Shown here in pieces: positions 48,646-56,992 of a stretch of 64,000 bases of DNA. The translations under genes and the position numbers were made by a program. The stretch's first letter is position 1, and each line of letters starts with the position of its first letter. This DNA comes from Allomesorhizobium camelthorni (GTDB lineage: Bacteria > Pseudomonadota > Alphaproteobacteria > Rhizobiales > Rhizobiaceae). The stretch covers positions 1 to 64,000 of the forward strand of contig NZ_JAAKZF010000017.1 of NCBI RefSeq assembly GCF_011045125.1. The letters are read 5' to 3'. The notes beneath the pieces are model-generated. The model searched no databases. It was not told the DNA's origin and saw only the letters and a list, made by a program, of their open reading frames with translations.

Positions 48646-48728
48646 AGGGGCTGTTTTCAGAGGCTGCGACGAGATGTCTGCCAAGATAGCGGGCGGCTGG
48701 CGCGAACGTCTGCCGTTCCTGTCCTGGC

Positions 48729-49580
48729 TTAAAGGATTGAAGCGCCTGCGCCACCGCTGCGATGGGGCGCGCGGAATGCGCCGGGCGTCACGCCCATGAT
48801 CCGCCTGAAACGCCGGTTGAAAGTGGAGAGGTCGTTGAAACCGGCATCGAAAGCGATGGCCGAAATCGGCTCGTCCGACAGCCGCAGCCGCACCGCCGCC
48901 CGGTGCAGGCGGGTTCTCAGCACATATTGGAGCGGCGTCATGCCCGTCATCTGGCGAAACGAACGCAGGAAGTGGAACGGGCTGGTCGCCGCCTCGCTGG
49001 CCAGATCGGCGAGCGCAAGCGGTTCGTGCGCGGCCAGTTCAATGCGGCGGACAGCCTCGCTGACGCGGCGCTGGTCGAAACGGTTCGGCCGCCGCGGCTG
49101 ATCCGCGGCCGTGCCCGCAAGCGTCGAGGCGACGCCGCCGGCCAGCCGCAAGGCAGCCTCTTCGAGCGCGTTTCCGTCGCCGTCGTCTCGCGCGATCTCC
49201 GCCTCGGCCAGCAGGCGCGCGAAATCTCTCAACGGCGGCAGCCGCGGCGCGGCGAAGCCGATTTTCCTCGCCCCCGGCGTCTCGGCCGCGACTCCCTCCA
49301 GAAATTCCGGCGAATAGTGAAAAGACAGGCAGCGGTCACCCGCCGCATGTTCGTGCCCGCATTCGAAGCAGGAGCCGGCATTGCCGAGCAGCATCGAGCC
49401 GGGCGCGAGAACCGCAGTCCCTTGCGTGGCGCTGTAGCGAAAAGTCCCGTCGGTCACGGCCGCGATGCAATAGTCGCCGTGCTGCTCCTCGAAAGGCCGG
49501 TCGTGAACGCCGGCGCGGCAGATCACGTCTTGAACCCGCCAGCCCGGACCAGACGCAAGTAGATGGGCGGTCACTGTCAT
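48729..49580 (-). CDS. AraC-family transcriptional regulator
   Basis: The 283-residue protein has an N-terminal cupin-like sensor (about 10-110) and a C-terminal AraC double helix-turn-helix (about 175-275). The latter includes PLALADLASEAATSPFHFLRSFRQMTGMTP (split) and the second helix pair ISAIAFDAGFNDLSTFNRRFRRIMGVTPGAFR (split). The ligand is unknown. It is divergent from the DUF1579-like/VOC gene pair at 49667, which it may regulate. Confidence 0.88.
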   Translation of the reverse strand: MTVTAHLLASGPGWRVQDVICRAGVHDRPFEEQHGDYCIAAVTDGTFRYSATQGTAVLAPGSMLLGNAGSCFECGHEHAAGDRCLSFHYSPEFLEGVAAETPGARKIGFAAPRLPPLRDFARLLAEAEIARDDGDGNALEEAALRLAGGVASTLAGTAADQPRRPNRFDQRRVSEAVRRIELAAHEPLALADLASEAATSPFHFLRSFRQMTGMTPLQYVLRTRLHRAAVRLRLSDEPISAIAFDAGFNDLSTFNRRFRRIMGVTPGAFRAPHRSGGAGASIL

Positions 49581-49666
49581 AGGCAAAAGATAGCAATTTT
49601 TCCCAAGCGGATGAAGCGGCCGACAGCCATCATGGCGGCATCTGCTGACAATCCGGGAGCCGTATC

Positions 49667-50200
49667 ATGTCCCAAGCCAGTTCCTTTGCCGAAGCCCTGC
49701 ATTCTGCCGGTCCGGCGCCCGACCACGCCGAAAAGCTGAATCTCTACGGCCGCTTCGTCGGCGCATGGTCGTTCGACGCCAAGCGCTTTCCGGAGGACGG
49801 CAAGCTGCTGACCGGCCGCGGCGAAATCCATTTCGGCTGGGTGCTCGAAGGCCGCGCGATCCAGGATGTCTGGATCCTGCCCGCCAGAGACGCCGGACCG
49901 ACGCCATCGCTCGGGAACTGGACCTTCTACGGCACGACTTTGCGCATCTATGACCCCGGCCTGGGCGCCTGGCACATCATCTGGAGCGACCCGCGCACCC
50001 AGTATTACAGCCGGCAACTCGGCCGCGCGGAGGGCGACAATATCGTCCAGCAGGGCGCCGACGATACCGGCTCGACCGTCCGCTGGAGTTTTACCGACAT
50101 CACCGACGACGCGTTCCGCTGGATCGGCGAACGCTCGCACGACAACGGCGCCAGCTGGCGGATGGAAGTGGAGTTCCTCGCCCGCCGGTCCGCTCAATGA
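49667..50200 (+). CDS. DUF1579-like small protein
   Basis: The 177-residue protein has the pattern LNLYGRFVGAWSFDAKRF...GEIHFGWVLEGRAIQDVWI...YGTTLRIYDPGLGAWHIIWSDP. This suggests a lipocalin-like beta-barrel of the DUF1579 type. No catalytic residues can be assigned. Its stop overlaps a potential start of the VOC gene (ATGA), so the two are probably cotranscribed. Confidence 0.65.
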   Translation: MSQASSFAEALHSAGPAPDHAEKLNLYGRFVGAWSFDAKRFPEDGKLLTGRGEIHFGWVLEGRAIQDVWILPARDAGPTPSLGNWTFYGTTLRIYDPGLGAWHIIWSDPRTQYYSRQLGRAEGDNIVQQGADDTGSTVRWSFTDITDDAFRWIGERSHDNGASWRMEVEFLARRSAQ

Positions 50201-50217
50201 TAGCAATGGAGAAAAAC

Positions 50218-50595
50218 ATGCTCGACCACGTCTCGATCGGCGTTCGCGACATCGCCGCGACAAAACGCTTCTACGACGCCGCGCTCGCACCGCTCGGCTA
50301 TTCCTGCCTCAGCGCTTCCGATGGCTCGCTCGGCTATGGCAAAGACGCCGTCGGTTTCTGGATCAGCCGCGTTGAAACTCCAGTCCCAGACGATGCCGGC
50401 TCCGGCCTGCATTTCTGCTTCGCCGCGCCATCCCGCCAAGGCGTCGACAGCTTCCATAGCGCCGCACTCGCCACCAGCGGCCGCGACAATGGCCGACCCG
50501 GCCTGCGGACCGACTATGGCGAAGGCTACTACGCGGCTTACGTCGCCGATCCCGACGGCTATCGGCTGGAGGCCTATTGTGACAAAACCGGGTAA
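50218..50595 (+). CDS. VOC-family protein (glyoxalase/dioxygenase superfamily)
   Basis: The 125-residue protein has the beta-alpha-beta-beta-beta VOC fold pattern: LDHVSIGVRDIAATKRFYDAALAPLGY and GEGYYAAYVADPDGYRLEAYC. Likely metal-binding positions are the N-terminal His and the C-terminal Glu. The substrate is unknown. The ATG at 50218 has GGAG 6 nt upstream; in-frame ATGs at 50197 and 50206 are alternatives. Confidence 0.8.
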   Translation: MLDHVSIGVRDIAATKRFYDAALAPLGYSCLSASDGSLGYGKDAVGFWISRVETPVPDDAGSGLHFCFAAPSRQGVDSFHSAALATSGRDNGRPGLRTDYGEGYYAAYVADPDGYRLEAYCDKTG

Positions 50596-50678
50596 CCGGT
50601 CTGTCACCGATTGCTTCACTTGACGCTGATTGGCATCTATGACTGCGCGGGACGATCCGACAGATCGGGGGGCGCGCG

Positions 50679-51712
50679 GTGTTTCAATCGGTACTATTAC
50701 GCTGGCATTGGCGGCCGGAAGCCTTCGCGGCCTACGTCGCGAGAGCGGGTGAAGGTCGCAACAGCGCACGGCGAATTGCCGTGGGTTTTATCCTGATTGT
50801 GCTGTTCCACATCGCATTTGCAGTGGCGGCGTTTGTCGTCGATCCCCTCATTCTGAAGGGTTATGATGCACTCCTCGGAATTGATCGCCCATTGACGCTC
50901 TATTTTGACACCGTGGATGAGTTTTTTGTCACACGGTTCGGCCTGGCGCTGCTTCTCGGTGCGATTGGTTGCATGTGGCTTGGCGCCTGGTTTGTGGTCC
51001 GTATTGTACACACAAAAGGAAATTATCCAGCGTCATGGGAGCGACAGCTCGGCTTTCATGGCGGGATTTCGCGGCTAGCTTCGCCGTGTGGTTCGTGGTC
51101 GGCGCAATTTCGTCGGCGGCCTTTTTCGCGATGGACGCGACTGCCGCACGAAGCGAAACGGCATTGCTGGATTGGGGCCTGGCGCTTCTGCCTCTCTCGC
51201 TGTTCATCCTGTTCCAGAGCTCAGCGGAGGAACTCGTATTTCGAGGCTATCTCCAGCAGTCTCTTGCGCACCGGTTTCCTCACTGGTGCGTCTGGGCGGC
51301 TTTGCCCGCCATCGTTTTCACATTGCTGCATTGGGATTCCGACGCCCTGCCTTGGATGAATGCCGCCTATCTGGCCAGTATCCTTGTTTTTTCCGTTGCC
51401 ATGACGATCCTGGTCTACGCAACCGGTAGTCTTGCAGCCGCCTTCGGCGCGCATTTCGCAAACAACATAATTGCCTTGTTGTTGTTTGGCGCGGATAGCG
51501 ATTGTCGGTCGGCAGCCCTTTTCGTCGGCATGCCGATGCAGGATCCGTCCTGGACGCTCATCGAAGCCGCCTTGCTGGTGATTTTGTCGATCGCCCTTAC
51601 CGCGATCCCGCTGGCTTTTTCCCTTCATCCACGGTCTCCTTTCAAGCTAAGGGGTACGCAAGACCGCCTGCACTCCGACGCGCTTGTTCAATTAGGGTCA
51701 CCGGCGGCGTGA
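50679..51712 (+). pseudogene. CPBP-family intramembrane protease, single-base frameshift
   Basis: The N-terminal frame (GTG 50679, after GGGGGG) codes for the membrane segments FILIVLFHIAFAVAAFVV and FGLALLLGAIGCMWLGAW. It then loses sense near 51015. A second frame carries the rest: FAVWFVVGAIS, SAEELVFRGYL (EExxxR motif), FTLLHWDSD (FxxxH) and HFANNI (HxxxN), which are the CPBP/Abi metalloprotease motifs. The switch fits loss of one A in the run at about 51012-51016 (CACACAAAAGG). All catalytic residues remain. The gene is therefore recently broken, mis-sequenced, or read by slippage at the A-run. Confidence 0.75.
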
Positions 51713-51753
51713 AGTGATCTGTCACCCGATCGAGTGCCGAAGGGGGCCGCCTC

Positions 51754-52383
51754 ATGCCGAGTTACGACAGCGTCTTCAACGCCTTCGTCACGCTTCTGGT
51801 GACCATCGATCCGCCGGGCCTGGCGCCGCTCTTCCTCGCCGTCACGCGCGGCATGAACCGCGACGAGCGCCGGCAGGTCTCGATCCGCGCCTCGATCATC
51901 GGTTTTTCGGTGATCGCGCTGTTTGCGCTGGCTGGCGCGCTGATCCTGTCGGTGCTCGGCATCACCCTGCCCGCCTTCCGGGTGGCGGGCGGCCTTCTCC
52001 TGTTCTTCATCGCCTTCGAGATGGTTTTCGAAAAGCGCCAGGACCGTAAGGAGAAGATCTCCGATATGGCTGTCACCAAGGACATGATCCACGACATCGC
52101 CGCCTTCCCGCTGGCGATACCGCTGATCGCCGGCCCCGGCGCGATTTCGGCAACGGTGCTGCTTTCGGGTTCGTTCCAGGGTTTTGCCGCCCAGGCGGCG
52201 CTGGTCGGCATCATCGCGGTATGCCTGCTTTTGACCTATCTGGTCTTCATTCTCGCCGAACGCATCGACCGGCTCCTCGGCCAGATCGGCCGCTCGATCC
52301 TGACCCGACTGCTCGGCGTGATCCTCGCGGCGCTTGCCGTCCAGTTCGTCGCCGATGGCATCAGGGAACTGATGGCGGTCTGA
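51754..52383 (+). CDS. MarC-family integral membrane protein
   Basis: The 209-residue protein has six predicted transmembrane segments and the MarC signatures FVTLLVTIDPPGLAPLFLAVT near the N-terminus and IAAFPLAIPLIAGPGAIS (about 113-130). The function of the family is unproven; the older link to multiple antibiotic resistance has not held up. It stands alone 42 nt after the broken CPBP gene. Confidence 0.9.
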   Translation: MPSYDSVFNAFVTLLVTIDPPGLAPLFLAVTRGMNRDERRQVSIRASIIGFSVIALFALAGALILSVLGITLPAFRVAGGLLLFFIAFEMVFEKRQDRKEKISDMAVTKDMIHDIAAFPLAIPLIAGPGAISATVLLSGSFQGFAAQAALVGIIAVCLLLTYLVFILAERIDRLLGQIGRSILTRLLGVILAALAVQFVADGIRELMAV

Positions 52384-52453
52384 CGAGAAGGCGCTCTTCC
52401 GCCCTTGCCTGCCGTGCTCTATTATCAATCGATCCTGCCCTGAGGGGACCTTC

Positions 52454-54193
52454 ATGGAGCGGAAGCTCGCGGCGATTCTCGCTGCCGACGTTGTCGGCTA
52501 CTCGGCTCTTATGGAGCGCGACGAGGCGGGAACGTTCGACCGACTGAAAGCCGGCCGCAAGGAGCTGTTCGAACCCGAAATCGAAAAGCGCCACGGCCGC
52601 ATCTTCAAGCTCATGGGCGACGGATTGCTCGCCGAATTCGGCAGCGTCGTGAATGCGGTGGAATGCGCCGTGTCGCTGCAGCGCGGTCTGGCGGAACGCA
52701 ACGCCAGTGTTGCGGAAGACAAGCGCATTGAGGTTCGGATAGGCGTCAATCTCGGCGAGGTCATTATCGAGGGCGAGGACTGCTACGGCGAAGGCGTCAA
52801 CGTCGCCGCGCGGCTCGAGCAACTCGCCGAACCCGGCGGCATATGCGTCTCCGGCAAGGTGGCGCGGGAAGTCGAGAAAAAGCTCGCCTTCGGATTCGAA
52901 TCCATGGGCGAGCAGCAGGTCAAGAATATAGCCGAGCCGGTGCCCGCCTATCGCGTCGTCATCGGCGGTGCAGCCCCGCCGATGCTGGCCAAACCGCTTG
53001 CGCTGCCCACCAAACCGTCGGTCGCGGTGCTGCCTTTCACCAATATGAGCGGCGACCCGGAGCAGGAGTATTTCGCCGACGGACTGGTCGAAGACCTGAT
53101 CACCAGCCTGTCCAAGATGCCCGGCATTTTCGTGATCGCCCGCAATTCCACCTTCGCCTACAAGGGAAAAGTGGCGGACATCCGTCAGGTCGCGAAGGAA
53201 CTGGGGGTACGCTACGTCCTGGAAGGGAGCGTCCGCAAGGCCGCGAACCGTCTGCGCATCACCGGCCAGCTCGTCGAGGGAACGGACGCAACCCATGTCT
53301 GGGCCGACAAGTTCGAGGGCGCAATCGAAGACATCTTCGATCTGCAGGATCGGCTGACGGAGAGCATCGTCGGTGCGATCGAACCATCGATCCGGCGCGC
53401 CGAGATAGAGCGCGCGCGCCGCAAGCGCCCCGACAGCCTGGACGCCTACGATCTCTATCTACGAGCTATGCCGTATGCTCATGCAAACACGCCGGCCAAC
53501 ACGAACGAAGCGCTACGCCTGCTCAACGAAGCTTTGCTGCTCGACCCGAACTACGCGGTCGCGCACGGATACTTGGCGTGGAGTTACGAGCAGCGCTTCC
53601 TCCGCGGCGGTTTCCATCCGGACGACAGGGCGGCCGCGCTGCGACATGCCAACATCGCGCTGAGCATCGGCACTGATGATCCGCAGGCGCTGTGCATCGG
53701 AGCGTTCGTCTACGCAAATATCAGTCACGACTACGAAAACGCCATCGGCGCGCTCGACCGGGGGCTGAAAATGAACCCCAATTCGGCACTGGGTTTCGGC
53801 TTCAGCGCGCTGGTGCACATGTTTTGCGGACGCTACGAGCGGTCGACCGATGACGCTCAGAAGGCGTTGCGGCTCAGCCCGTTCGATCCGTTGAATTATC
53901 ACCCTTATCTGGCGCTGGCCTGGGTCTCTCTGTTCACCCGCCGCTTCGAGGAAGCCGCTGGCTATGCCACGCTGGCAATCCAGTCCAATCCCGGCTTCAG
54001 CATACTCCACGCGACCTTGGTGGCCAGCCACGCGAGTCTCGACCGTCTCGATGCGGCGCGCGTCGCAGCCGCGCGCCTTCTGGAAATCGCCCCCGGATGG
54101 ACGATCAGCGGTTTCGTGAAGATGGATCTCGTGCGCCCGCATTTGATGGATGAGTTCGCCGACGCGTTGCGGAAGGCAGGATTACCCGACTGA
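52454..54193 (+). CDS. Class III nucleotide cyclase with TolB-like and TPR regions
   Basis: The 579-residue protein has an N-terminal class III cyclase domain (about 1-170): metal Asp residues in LAADVVGYSALM and LMGDGLLAEF, the ATP-selecting Lys in IFKLMGDG, and Asn/Arg in GVNVAARLEQ. A TolB-N-like segment follows, starting VAVLPFTNMSGDPEQEYFADGL (split; about 190-325), then TPR repeats (about 345-560). It is probably an active, cytoplasmic adenylate cyclase. GAGGGG precedes the ATG by about 6 nt. It shares architecture with the gene at 7186-9012, but unlike that one it keeps the lysine. Confidence 0.88.
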   Translation: MERKLAAILAADVVGYSALMERDEAGTFDRLKAGRKELFEPEIEKRHGRIFKLMGDGLLAEFGSVVNAVECAVSLQRGLAERNASVAEDKRIEVRIGVNLGEVIIEGEDCYGEGVNVAARLEQLAEPGGICVSGKVAREVEKKLAFGFESMGEQQVKNIAEPVPAYRVVIGGAAPPMLAKPLALPTKPSVAVLPFTNMSGDPEQEYFADGLVEDLITSLSKMPGIFVIARNSTFAYKGKVADIRQVAKELGVRYVLEGSVRKAANRLRITGQLVEGTDATHVWADKFEGAIEDIFDLQDRLTESIVGAIEPSIRRAEIERARRKRPDSLDAYDLYLRAMPYAHANTPANTNEALRLLNEALLLDPNYAVAHGYLAWSYEQRFLRGGFHPDDRAAALRHANIALSIGTDDPQALCIGAFVYANISHDYENAIGALDRGLKMNPNSALGFGFSALVHMFCGRYERSTDDAQKALRLSPFDPLNYHPYLALAWVSLFTRRFEEAAGYATLAIQSNPGFSILHATLVASHASLDRLDAARVAAARLLEIAPGWTISGFVKMDLVRPHLMDEFADALRKAGLPD

Positions 54194-54581
54194 ATTTTCC
54201 AGGAGTGTTCCGCCCATAGCTCGACGAAGAACATATTTGCCGCGCTCCGCCTGGTTGTCCGCGTCGGGCGAAAATGAAAGCCGGCAATTGCCGTCAGGGC
54301 GCTTGCCTTGACATCCCGCGCTGGGTCGCGGACAATCCCATTCATGTTCCGTGCCGCCAAAATCGCGAGCGATTTTCCCTTCCGGGTTTGTCCCATCGCG
54401 GGTTCTTAACCCCCGGCTCGGCCTTTTGCGCCCCCGAGCCGCGGGGGAAGGCACACCACCGGACCCATGACGTTTAGGCCCTGACCGGGTCCGTCGGGCT
54501 GTGGCGCATTTCACACCCAATTGCCCAGAGAACAAGGGCTGGACGATCCCAAGGATCGCCGAAAGAACGACAGGTATTGAA
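54194..54581. other. Intergenic region without recognised features
   Basis: About 390 nt lie between the cyclase gene and rnk. Open frames here show no protein-like composition. I see no strong terminator; the promoter for rnk is expected in the right half. Confidence 0.4.
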
Positions 54582-55022
54582 ATGCCGAGAACTGCCAAAG
54601 CCGGCCGCAAGCCGGTCATCACCGTGGCAAGGTCGGAACACGACCGGCTCCTGGTCTTCGCCAACACCATCGCCGCACAAAATCCGGATTCGTCGGAGGA
54701 GCTGCTGGCGGAACTGGAGCGCGCCCGCGTGGTGAATGACGACCGGGTGCCGGACGACGTGGTACGCATGGGTTCAAGTGTGAAATTTGAACCCGACACC
54801 GGTGAAACGCGCACCGTCACGCTGGTCTATCCCGGCGAGGCCGACATTTCGGTCGGCAAGGTTTCGGTGCTGACGCCGATCGGCACGGCGCTGCTCGGCC
54901 TTGCGCCGGGCCAATCGATCGGCTGGACCGCACGCGACGGGCGCCGGCATGAACTTCACATTCTCAGCGTCGATGCCCCGCCGGCCGAAAGTCAGCAACA
55001 AGGCTCCGGCGAGGCGGCATGA
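54582..55022 (+). CDS. rnk: Nucleoside diphosphate kinase regulator (Rnk/GreA-like)
   Basis: The 146-residue protein has an N-terminal Rnk-type segment (PVITVARSEHDRLLVFAN, about 11-60). Its C-terminal GreA/GreB-like FKBP-fold domain contains VRMGSSVKFEPDTGETRTVTLVYPGEADIS (split) and ISVGKVSVLTPIGTALLGL. Such proteins bind RNA polymerase without the Gre coiled-coil cleavage tip. The ATG at 54582 opens the conserved part; the frame is open upstream to 54501. The 248 nt after it, up to ssb, contain an ACCCCTG/CAGGGGT inverted repeat but no gene. Confidence 0.85.
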   Translation: MPRTAKAGRKPVITVARSEHDRLLVFANTIAAQNPDSSEELLAELERARVVNDDRVPDDVVRMGSSVKFEPDTGETRTVTLVYPGEADISVGKVSVLTPIGTALLGLAPGQSIGWTARDGRRHELHILSVDAPPAESQQQGSGEAA

Positions 55023-55270
55023 CCAGCATGCACCGTCCTCCCGGCCGGCAAGGCCTTCCCGATCAGAGGCCCAGAATCCTGACAGGCGCTTGACCCCTGC
55101 GCCGCGGCCGCCGCAATGGCAGGCCGGCGGGTCAGGGGTGCGTTTCTCGATCAGGCTTTCAGCCAATCGATACCGAGGGTTGCTGCGACTCCAGCGGGAG
55201 ACCTGCCATGCCACACATCCCATGCCTGCCAGCCGGCCACGTCGAAAGCGTAGCCGGCCGATTCAAATCC

Positions 55271-55771
55271 TCAGAATGGAATCTCGTCGTCGAGATCGCG
55301 AGACGATCCGCCGCCGCCGCCCCGGCTGCCGCCGCCGCGCGAAACGTCGGTCGGGCCGGACTGACCGAAATCGGAACCGCCGCCGCGTCCCTGGCCGACC
55401 TGACCGCCCTCGCCGCCTCCGCGTGCGTCGAGCATCTGGAGCTCGCCGCGGAATTTCTGCAGCACGATTTCCGTCGTGTAGCGGTCCTGGCCGCTCTGGT
55501 CCTGCCATTTGCGGGTCTGCAGCTGACCCTCGACGTAGACCTTCATGCCCTTCTTCAGATATTGCTCGGCGACCTTGGCGAGATTGTCATTGAAGATCAC
55601 GACATTATGCCACTCGGTCTTTTCCTTGCGCTCGCCGGAATTCTTGTCGCGCCAGCTTTCCGAGGTCGCGACACGGATGTTGACGACCGGGTCGCCCGAG
55701 TTCAGCCGCCGGATTTCCGGGTCTGCGCCAAGATTACCAACCAGAATGACTTTATTGACGCTACCCGCCAT
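55271..55771 (-). CDS. ssb: Single-stranded DNA-binding protein
   Basis: The 166-residue protein has an N-terminal OB fold ([43 protein letters not shown], about 1-115), a Gly/Arg-rich disordered linker and the acidic C-terminal tip DDEIPF that recruits repair and replication partners. A GTTC-N7-GTTC SOS box lies 111 nt upstream, indicating LexA control. uvrA is on the opposite strand 1.2 kb away, a looser version of the usual ssb/uvrA divergent pair. Confidence 0.97.
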   Translation of the reverse strand: MAGSVNKVILVGNLGADPEIRRLNSGDPVVNIRVATSESWRDKNSGERKEKTEWHNVVIFNDNLAKVAEQYLKKGMKVYVEGQLQTRKWQDQSGQDRYTTEIVLQKFRGELQMLDARGGGEGGQVGQGRGGGSDFGQSGPTDVSRGGGSRGGGGGSSRDLDDEIPF

Positions 55772-55881
55772 GACACCGCTCCGCGCTCATCCGAAACCAA
55801 AACAGGCCGCACTCTAGCCGATCGACGCCCGCACATGCGCCGCCCGCACCCCAAAAAGGCCTGCTGTCCACAAATAGTTTT

Positions 55882-55896
55882 GTTCGCTCTTTGTTC
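55882..55896. promoter_or_regulatory. LexA/SOS box (GTTC-N7-GTTC)
   Basis: GTTC-GCTCTTT-GTTC is an exact match to the alphaproteobacterial LexA box. It lies 111 nt upstream of ssb (leftward) and 136 nt upstream of the small secreted protein gene (rightward). A near match, GTTT-N7-GTTC, occurs at 56829-56843 before uvrA. Confidence 0.65.
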
Positions 55897-56031
55897 CTAG
55901 CATGCCGTCATGTGCCGCGCAAGTGCAAAGCCGGCTCGAAGAACGTTCGTCATTCCACGCCGCCTTTCCGGAAATCTGTTCATCGCCATAGCGCATTTGG
56001 CGTTTGTCGGCCGCACCACTATGATACCGGA

Positions 56032-56313
56032 ATGAGCCATCGGAATCCGCAACGAAGCAGTTACGCCTTGGCGATCGCGACCGTCTTGCTTTCGGCCGCC
56101 ATCCCCGCGCTCCAGGCGGAGGAAGGCCCCGGCCTCCCTGGCGTCGACCGCAAGGTCGCGGACCAGGCCCGCATCAGGCCCCTCGGCGAGCCTGTTGCCG
56201 ACACGCCGCAAGCCGACGCCAACGGCTTTGTCCGCATCGGCGACTGGGACGTGAAAATATCCGGCAGCGTCACCATCGATATCGGGACATTTGCGCCGCG
56301 CACGGGCCGATAG
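56032..56313 (+). CDS. Small secreted protein, unknown function
   Basis: The 93-residue protein has a signal peptide (YALAIATVLLSAAIPALQA, about 11-30). Its mature part of about 63 residues ends FVRIGDWDVKISGSVTIDIGTFAPRTGR, a pattern of beta-strands that I associate with small rhizobial periplasmic proteins. No function is known. The ATG at 56032 is directly before the signal peptide; upstream codons are not convincing. A strong terminator follows at 56355. It lies between the divergent ssb and uvrA genes. Confidence 0.65.
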   Translation: MSHRNPQRSSYALAIATVLLSAAIPALQAEEGPGLPGVDRKVADQARIRPLGEPVADTPQADANGFVRIGDWDVKISGSVTIDIGTFAPRTGR

Positions 56314-56354
56314 TTTCCTCGAACCCACAACGCTCCGGCAGCCAACAAAAATTC

Positions 56355-56392
56355 GGCCCTGCCGCTTCGTCGGAAGCTCGCAGGGCCATTTT
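56355..56392 (+). terminator. Rho-independent terminator
   Basis: GGCCCTGC (56355) pairs with GCAGGGCC (56380), with an inner GCTTC/GAAGC stem. It is followed by ATTTTT. It ends the transcript of the small secreted protein gene. Confidence 0.8.
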
Positions 56393-56992
56393 TGGGTCTT
56401 AGCCCAATTCTACTGGTCGTCCTGACCAGTTTTGATTTCGGATGCAACGCGGCGATCAGCCGACGATCCGACTGGTAGTCTCTGATTGTGAAGGGATCAG
56501 CGGGTCAAAGTCTGCCGAGCGAACTCAGGCACTTTTGCCTGCTGCGGCTCCACACCTTAGTGGAGCCTTTCGGAATTGTCCGGTGGAGTCATGCCTCACT
56601 CCTATATCCGTTTATCCTGTGCCTGCCGGCGCGCCTATCCGCTTGTCTGCGGCGTCTCGCAGACGGGCCGACTGCCAGCGAAGAGCATCTCGAAGACGCT
56701 CGGCTCCGACTGACGGATTGCATCGTGCACCGCTCATTCCGCTGCGTCAACCCGCGCAATAGCCGGTTACAAAAAATGTGATCGCCGGTTTCGCCGTGCG
56801 CCGCTGCGGGAACTTTGTCAGGAGCCTGTTTCCCGTTTGTTCTTTTCGCTTGCCCCACCCCGGCAAAGGCGGCTAAACCTCCTGACACGAGGGAACTGGC
56901 TGCCCTCGAATGAGCGGCAGGAATACCTACATGACGGGATGGCCGGACAACCAGCCACTCCGAAACATTTTTGATTGAGGCGGCGGACCGGC
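56393..56992. other. Long intergenic region upstream of uvrA
   Basis: About 600 nt have no convincing gene; overlapping open frames lack recognisable features. GGCTCCAC-ACCTTA-GTGGAGCC-TTT at 56546-56570 is an 8-bp perfect hairpin with a short T-run and could terminate a small RNA. A near-consensus SOS box lies at 56829-56843. Confidence 0.4.

Noticed and set aside
49577-50290. A 237-codon minus-strand frame antisense to the DUF1579-like and VOC genes
   Set aside because: It spans two plus-strand genes with family features and good ribosome-binding sites, and has no motif of its own.
51005-51020. Programmed -1 frameshifting in the CPBP gene as the preferred explanation
   Set aside because: The CACACAAAAGG site lacks a classic X-XXY-YYZ heptamer and no stimulatory structure is evident, so a simple indel is more likely. 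Slippage is kept only as an alternative.
56442-56762. A 106-codon ORF upstream of uvrA
   Set aside because: There is no ribosome-binding site, no recognisable motif, a competing overlapping frame, and a strong hairpin inside it.
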